A stretch of 64,000 nucleotides of DNA from an uncultured Alistipes sp. GTDB lineage: Bacteria > Bacteroidota > Bacteroidia > Bacteroidales > Rikenellaceae. Under the pieces are notes generated by a model, which was given only the letters and a program-made list of their open reading frames with translations, was not told the origin of the DNA and searched no databases. This document shows positions 60,296 to 64,000 of this stretch, one piece after another. The position numbers were made by a program, and so were the translations under genes. The first letter of the stretch is position 1; each line of letters begins with the position of its first letter. The stretch covers positions 186,001 to 250,000 of the forward strand of contig CAAGGL010000031.1 in the NCBI GenBank assembly GCA_900769405.1, in the 5' to 3' direction.

Positions 60296-61861
60296 ATGAG
60301 GCAATTGTTTGCGATCATATTCACCCTGATGTTGAGTGTTGGCGCGGTGGCACAAACCACCACGACCGATGCTCAACCCAAGGCTGACCCCTCGGAACAA
60401 TTGCAGAAATTGGTTCAATTTTATCGCTATCTTGTCGGTCTTTACATCGACGAGGTGGATAGTAAAAAGCTGGTCGAGGACGCTATCGTCAAGATGTTGT
60501 CGGAACTCGATCCGCACTCGACCTATATCAATGCCGACGAGATGAAGGGAGTCCGCGAGGATTTCGACGGTAGTTTCAGCGGTATTGGTGTTGAGTTTCG
60601 CGTAATGGACGACACGATTCGTGTCGTGAATACCATTGCGGGAGGTCCCTCGGCAGAGGTTGGCGTTATGCCTAACGACCGCATCATAACCATTGACGGA
60701 CAGAGTGTTGTGGGCGTTGCGCAGAGTGAGGTGCCCAAGCTCCTGCGTGGCAAGGAGGGCACTAAGGTCGATATCGAAATTGCCCGCCACGGCGAGCCCA
60801 AACCTCTTGGATTCACCATCGTGCGCCGTCAAATCCCGATCAATACGATCGATGCGGCATATATGATCACCCCCAAAACAGCTTATATCAAAGTCAATCG
60901 TTTTGCTCGCAAGACGATGGAGGAGTTCCGCGAGTCGATGAACAAAATGCCACAAGCCAAGCAGCTCATTTTGGATCTGCGCGGTAATGGTGGCGGATTG
61001 ATCGAACCTGCGATCGAAATGGCGAGCTACTTCCTGCCTAAGGGTGCGGCGGTGGTTTCGACCGAGGGTCGCGTGATTCAGCCCGAAACCTATTCGGCAC
61101 GTCGCGATGGCGAATTTATGAAGGGCGAGGTTGTGGTGCTGATCGACGAAACCTCTGCCTCGGCAAGCGAGATCGTTTCGGGTGCGCTGCAAGATTGGGA
61201 TCGTGCGACGATCATCGGTCGTCCGAGCTTTGGTAAGGGCTTGGTGCAGCGACAGATACCTATGGTTGATGGCTCGGCGGTGCGCCTGACCGTAGCGCGC
61301 TACCATACTCCGACGGGTCGAGTTATCCAGCGCCCGTTCGAGAAGGGCAAGCGCGAGGAGTACTACATCAACCTCTCGAAACGTCTGACGGGCAATTATG
61401 CGCTCGATTCGGCGGCTCTCGACACACTTCCCAAGTATAAAACCCTGATCAAAGGTCGCACGGTCTATGGCGGTGGCGGCATTATGCCCGACATCACAAC
61501 GCCGATCGACACCTCGGACTATACCGATTATTGGGCCGAGTTAAGCCGTCGAGGAGTTCTGGCGGAGTTCGTGGTGAAATATCTCGATAATCATCGCTCG
61601 GCGCTGGCGGCACAATATTCGACCGACGATGAGTTTGTCGAGCGCTTTGAGGTTAGCGATGCGATGATCGAGGATTTGGCGCTCTTTGCCGAGCAGAAGG
61701 GTATCGCGCGCCGCGACGACGAGTTGGCGATCTCGCGCGAGTCAATTGCCGAGATTATCAAGGGCCTCATCGCCCAGCGACTGTGGAATACGACCTCGTA
61801 TTTCAAGGTCGTGAACCGCTCAAATCCGATGTTACAAGCGGCTCTCGACGCCATAATATAA
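60296..61861 (+). CDS. S41 carboxy-terminal processing peptidase (CtpA/Prc-like), secreted
   Basis: 521 aa. Signal peptide about 1-19 (MRQLFAIIFTLMLSVGAVA). Visible: helical N-terminal part, PDZ domain about 95-170 (FSGIGVEFRVMDDTIRVVN, GVMPNDRIITIDGQSV), and the serine-lysine protease core with the SASASE stretch at 287-292 and general-base Lys314 in SFGKGLVQRQ. A C-terminal domain of about 120 aa follows. The last codons and the TAA stop fall inside a (ATAAT)7 microsatellite, giving the end DAII. Confidence 0.95.
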   Translation: MRQLFAIIFTLMLSVGAVAQTTTTDAQPKADPSEQLQKLVQFYRYLVGLYIDEVDSKKLVEDAIVKMLSELDPHSTYINADEMKGVREDFDGSFSGIGVEFRVMDDTIRVVNTIAGGPSAEVGVMPNDRIITIDGQSVVGVAQSEVPKLLRGKEGTKVDIEIARHGEPKPLGFTIVRRQIPINTIDAAYMITPKTAYIKVNRFARKTMEEFRESMNKMPQAKQLILDLRGNGGGLIEPAIEMASYFLPKGAAVVSTEGRVIQPETYSARRDGEFMKGEVVVLIDETSASASEIVSGALQDWDRATIIGRPSFGKGLVQRQIPMVDGSAVRLTVARYHTPTGRVIQRPFEKGKREEYYINLSKRLTGNYALDSAALDTLPKYKTLIKGRTVYGGGGIMPDITTPIDTSDYTDYWAELSRRGVLAEFVVKYLDNHRSALAAQYSTDDEFVERFEVSDAMIEDLALFAEQKGIARRDDELAISRESIAEIIKGLIAQRLWNTTSYFKVVNRSNPMLQAALDAII

Positions 61862-61887
61862 TATAATATAATATAATATAATATAAT
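61853..61887. repeat. (ATAAT)7 microsatellite at the stop codon of the S41 gene
   Basis: Exactly seven perfect 5-bp copies. The S41 stop TAA lies in the second unit, so changing copy number should not alter the protein unless fewer than two remain. It extends into the spacer before the DUF3276 promoter. Confidence 0.95.
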
Positions 61888-61964
61888 GCGCACATACTGA
61901 GCGCAATCCGTCTGAGACGTTGTTTTTTTCGTCGGAAGTATTTCGTTTTGCCGTTTTTTTATCG

Positions 61965-61972
61965 TATATTTG
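61965..61972 (+). promoter_or_regulatory. Predicted -7 element for the DUF3276 gene, supports its start
   Basis: TATATTTG lies inside the longer open frame (from 61948) and upstream of ATG 61999. Confidence 0.6.
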
Positions 61973-61998
61973 AACCTGAAAACAACATTAAACCGCGT

Positions 61999-62343
61999 AT
62001 GTCTGACTATCAAAAAACGGTTGTGAATTACGACGATCCCAGCTACACCAAGGCAATCAAAGCTGGTCGCAGAACATATTTCTTCGACGTGAAAGCTACA
62101 CGTGGTGACGATCTCTTCATCACGATTACAGAGAGTCGCAAACGTCCCCTGCCCAATGGCGGCTCGACTTATGATCGTCAAACGATGTTCCTCTATAAGG
62201 AGGACTTCGCAAAATTTGAGGATGGACTGAAAGATGCAATCGATTATATCAAACGCGCTAAGCCTGAACTCTTCGCTGCTGACGGTAGCCTGATTCAGCA
62301 GAACGAGATGGGCTCGATTGATGAGGAGTTCGAAAAGTTGTAA
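61999..62343 (+). CDS. DUF3276 / PUR-alpha-like protein
   Basis: 114 aa from ATG 61999. The central part (AGRRTYFFDVKATRGDDLFITITESRK, then FLYKEDFAKFEDGLKDAIDYI) is the PUR repeat fold, which binds single-stranded nucleic acid in eukaryotic Pur-alpha and in the Borrelia homologue. Common, single-copy and uncharacterised in Bacteroidota. Ends in a convergent hairpin. Confidence 0.9.
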   Translation: MSDYQKTVVNYDDPSYTKAIKAGRRTYFFDVKATRGDDLFITITESRKRPLPNGGSTYDRQTMFLYKEDFAKFEDGLKDAIDYIKRAKPELFAADGSLIQQNEMGSIDEEFEKL

Positions 62344-62370
62344 TTCTCAAACCCCAATTTCAAAATAAAT

Positions 62371-62404
62371 GACCTCGGCATTTCAAACAAGGATCGCCGA
62401 GGTC
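62371..62404. terminator. Bidirectional terminator between DUF3276 and SDR genes
   Basis: GACCTCGGC (62371-62379) pairs perfectly with GCCGAGGTC (62396-62404); A/T-rich flanks. Confidence 0.75.
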
Positions 62405-62427
62405 GTTTGCTTTTGTGCAGGGTGCGT

Positions 62428-63177
62428 CTATTTCTGCGCAGCCTTAATCGGCAGGCGCTCCCACAACCAACGCGGAATGCATCGCCAAACAGCCACAAGA
62501 ATAGCATAGCGCCAATCGATCACAGCCACGCGACGACGAGCCACTATGGCACGCACAATACGGCGCGCGGCGTAGGGCGTAGTCATCAACATCGGGTAGT
62601 GGTGGTGGTCGGTATCGAGCAGCGGGGTAGCTACGAAACCGGGACGAATATCCGTAAATGCGATATCGACCTTCGCAATGGCGCACTGCTGCGCGAGCGA
62701 CTGAATGTAGCAATTCTGCATACGCTTGGTTGCCGAGTAGGCGGGTGCCGCACCAAGACCCTTCGTGCCGGCAATGCTCGATACAACGGCTATCTGTGCC
62801 CCCTTCACCTCGTTCTGGCGGAAGTAGCGATAGGCGCAACCAACCATACGACAGAAACCCTCGCAGTTCACTCGTACGGTGTTCAGTTCAAGCTCGGCAT
62901 TGAGCGCAATGTTGTTCTTGCCAATGCCCGAAACGTGGAAATAGATATCCAAACCGCCCATACGCTCGATCAACTCCAAGAGTTGCTTGTCGGCCTCGGG
63001 GTTGGTGATGTCGATCGTTGCGGCGTAAACGCGCTCGGGTGCAATCGCACGAATCGGCTCCAACTCCTCGGTGCGACGTCCGCAAACGCCGACCGTGTAA
63101 CCTCGTGCGATGAAATCCTCGGCACAGGCGCGCCCCAAACCCGAGGTGGCGCCCATTATGATAATACGTTTATTCAT
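62428..63177 (-). CDS. Short-chain dehydrogenase/reductase
   Basis: 249 aa. Rossmann NAD(P) site MGATSGLGRACAEDF at 8-22, VSGIGKNN near 84-91, catalytic Ser in VSSIAGTKG near 132-140 and YSATK near 147-151. Substrate unknown. A C-terminal hydrophobic stretch with aromatic residues (AILVAVWRCIPRWLW) could bind membrane. It follows the CapA-like gene by 2 nt. Confidence 0.92.
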   Translation of the reverse strand: MNKRIIIMGATSGLGRACAEDFIARGYTVGVCGRRTEELEPIRAIAPERVYAATIDITNPEADKQLLELIERMGGLDIYFHVSGIGKNNIALNAELELNTVRVNCEGFCRMVGCAYRYFRQNEVKGAQIAVVSSIAGTKGLGAAPAYSATKRMQNCYIQSLAQQCAIAKVDIAFTDIRPGFVATPLLDTDHHHYPMLMTTPYAARRIVRAIVARRRVAVIDWRYAILVAVWRCIPRWLWERLPIKAAQK

Positions 63178-63179
63178 AG

Positions 63180-64000
63180 CTATTTAAGTAAATTTTTGCA
63201 ATCGTTCATAAATTGGTTGTAGCGACCACGCGCCACAGCGTTCATTGTCAGCGTGTCGCCCACCGACGGCGGCACAATGCGATAATCGGGACAGAGTACC
63301 CATATCGGGATCGGCTTCACGGCAATCGACGGCGCCAGATCCTCCACGCGCGATACGATCGCCTCGACCATCAGACCGCCATCGCTATATCGCCACTGCT
63401 GATTCGATACCATATTGCCCAACGAATAGACAGTAGCCCAGCGAACTGCCGAGTCGCACTCGATCGGTTGCGCAACGTGGGGGTGACTGCCGATAATCAA
63501 CTCGACGCCTTGGCGACGGCAAAATTCCGCCACCGCGCGTTGTGCACGATTGGGCTGTCGCTGATACTCCTCGCCCCAATGCACCATAACGCAAACTGCG
63601 TCGGCCTGCGAGCGATCAATTGACGCAATGTCGGCAGCCATCTGCACCGTATCGATGCGATTGACAACCATTCCGCGCGGCGTGGGCAGTCCGTTTGTGC
63701 CGTAGGTGTAGTTGAGTACCGCAAGCGTAATTCCCGCCGCTGAGAGATAGAGAGGTTGGCGCGAGAGCGAATCGTAGTAGGCGCCCGTATATTTAATTCC
63801 CAAGCTATCAATAATTTCGATAGTTGAGCGCAATCCCACACCTCCGCGATCGCAGATGTGGTTATTGGCCAACGCAACTGCATCGACACCTGCACCTTGC
63901 AACGTCACCGCCAACTCTGACGGCGCGCGGAACATCGGATAACCCGTATAGGGCGCACGGCGCGATAGGGTAGTTTCGAGATTGACGATTGCCAGATCGG
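63180..64000 (-). CDS. CapA/PgsA-family protein, 5' part outside the window
   Basis: At least 273 codons; the frame continues past the right edge (DLAIVNLETTLS precedes the first internal Met at 63935, so that Met is not the start). CapA-family metallophosphatase-like fold: VNLETTLS, VALANNHICDRGGVGL, VMVHWGEEYQRQPNRAQRAVAEF and IIGSHPHVAQPIE are the family motifs with metal-binding His/Asp/Asn. In Bacillus, CapA takes part in poly-gamma-glutamate export; most homologues elsewhere are of unknown function. Operon with the SDR gene. Confidence 0.92.
   Translation of the reverse strand, partial: DLAIVNLETTLSRRAPYTGYPMFRAPSELAVTLQGAGVDAVALANNHICDRGGVGLRSTIEIIDSLGIKYTGAYYDSLSRQPLYLSAAGITLAVLNYTYGTNGLPTPRGMVVNRIDTVQMAADIASIDRSQADAVCVMVHWGEEYQRQPNRAQRAVAEFCRRQGVELIIGSHPHVAQPIECDSAVRWATVYSLGNMVSNQQWRYSDGGLMVEAIVSRVEDLAPSIAVKPIPIWVLCPDYRIVPPSVGDTLTMNAVARGRYNQFMNDCKNLLK

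Noticed and set aside
1..64000. tRNA, rRNA, IS, integrase or phage genes
   Set aside because: No cloverleaf-like sequence, transposase or integrase motif, or phage structural protein noticed on either strand.

Overview
The window reads as ordinary chromosome from a moderately GC-rich member of the Bacteroidota, most likely the Bacteroidales and probably an Alistipes/Rikenellaceae-like organism (inference). The evidence is: promoters that repeatedly match the Bacteroidota -7 element TAnnTTTG, often with TTTG or TTG about 19-20 bp upstream; families typical of the phylum (LptD_2-type LptD, DUF4834, DUF3276, DUF2007, PepSY-like lipoprotein, membrane-anchored AraC regulator, DnaE with an insert in its PHP domain); and heavy use of GAG/CGC/TCG codons. 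About 54 protein genes are tightly packed. I see no rRNA, tRNA, CRISPR array, prophage or insertion sequence.

Layout. 1-5 kb (minus): amidase, MCE/MlaD protein, MutS2 and the start of a cell-wall-type gene. 5-11.6 kb (plus): LptD, M3 dipeptidyl carboxypeptidase lipoprotein, MenA-like prenyltransferase, CPBP protease. 11.6-14.8 kb (minus): GAPDH, MlaF and MlaE, DUF4834. 14.9-18.5 kb (plus): PurB, AroC, membrane-anchored AraC-type regulator, followed by a candidate structured non-coding RNA with its own promoter and terminator. 18.8-20.2 kb (minus): Der. 20.3-30.2 kb (plus): Glu/Pro-rich protein, RsmI, lipid A acyltransferase-like protein, two GT2 enzymes, zinc metalloprotease, U32/RlhA-like protein, rRNA methyltransferase, small membrane protein, purine permease. 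30.3-32.7 kb (minus): AGCS symporter, thioesterase, TsaC. YebC is on plus. 33.6-38.8 kb (minus): two unknown secreted proteins, RarA, small membrane protein, AspS. 39-40.6 kb (plus): TadA and a TPR protein. 40.9-44 kb (minus): M16 protease and a small HTH regulator. 44.4-47 kb (plus): HtpG and a PepSY-like lipoprotein. 47.2-52.5 kb (minus): aldose epimerase, thioredoxin, DnaE. The rest carries DUF2007, AroE, a DUF368/PopT-like carrier, GH20 hexosaminidase, rubrerythrin, EttA, HisS, a S41 protease, DUF3276, an SDR and a CapA-family protein cut by the window edge.

Functional themes. Envelope biogenesis is over-represented: LptD, MlaD, MlaE, MlaF, lipid A acyltransferase, amidase, DUF368 and polyprenyl-phosphate glycosyltransferase. 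Translation and RNA modification form a second group: Der, RsmI, RlhA-like, RlmI-like, TsaC, TadA, AspS, HisS, EttA. The most unusual non-coding items are the candidate ncRNA at about 18590-18764, a 220-bp MITE-like element with 37-bp inverted repeats made of 7-bp units (40635-40854), a related heptad pair around aspS, a G9 tract at the ribosome-binding position of the HTH gene (43984-43992), and a (ATAAT)7 microsatellite at the end of the S41 gene.
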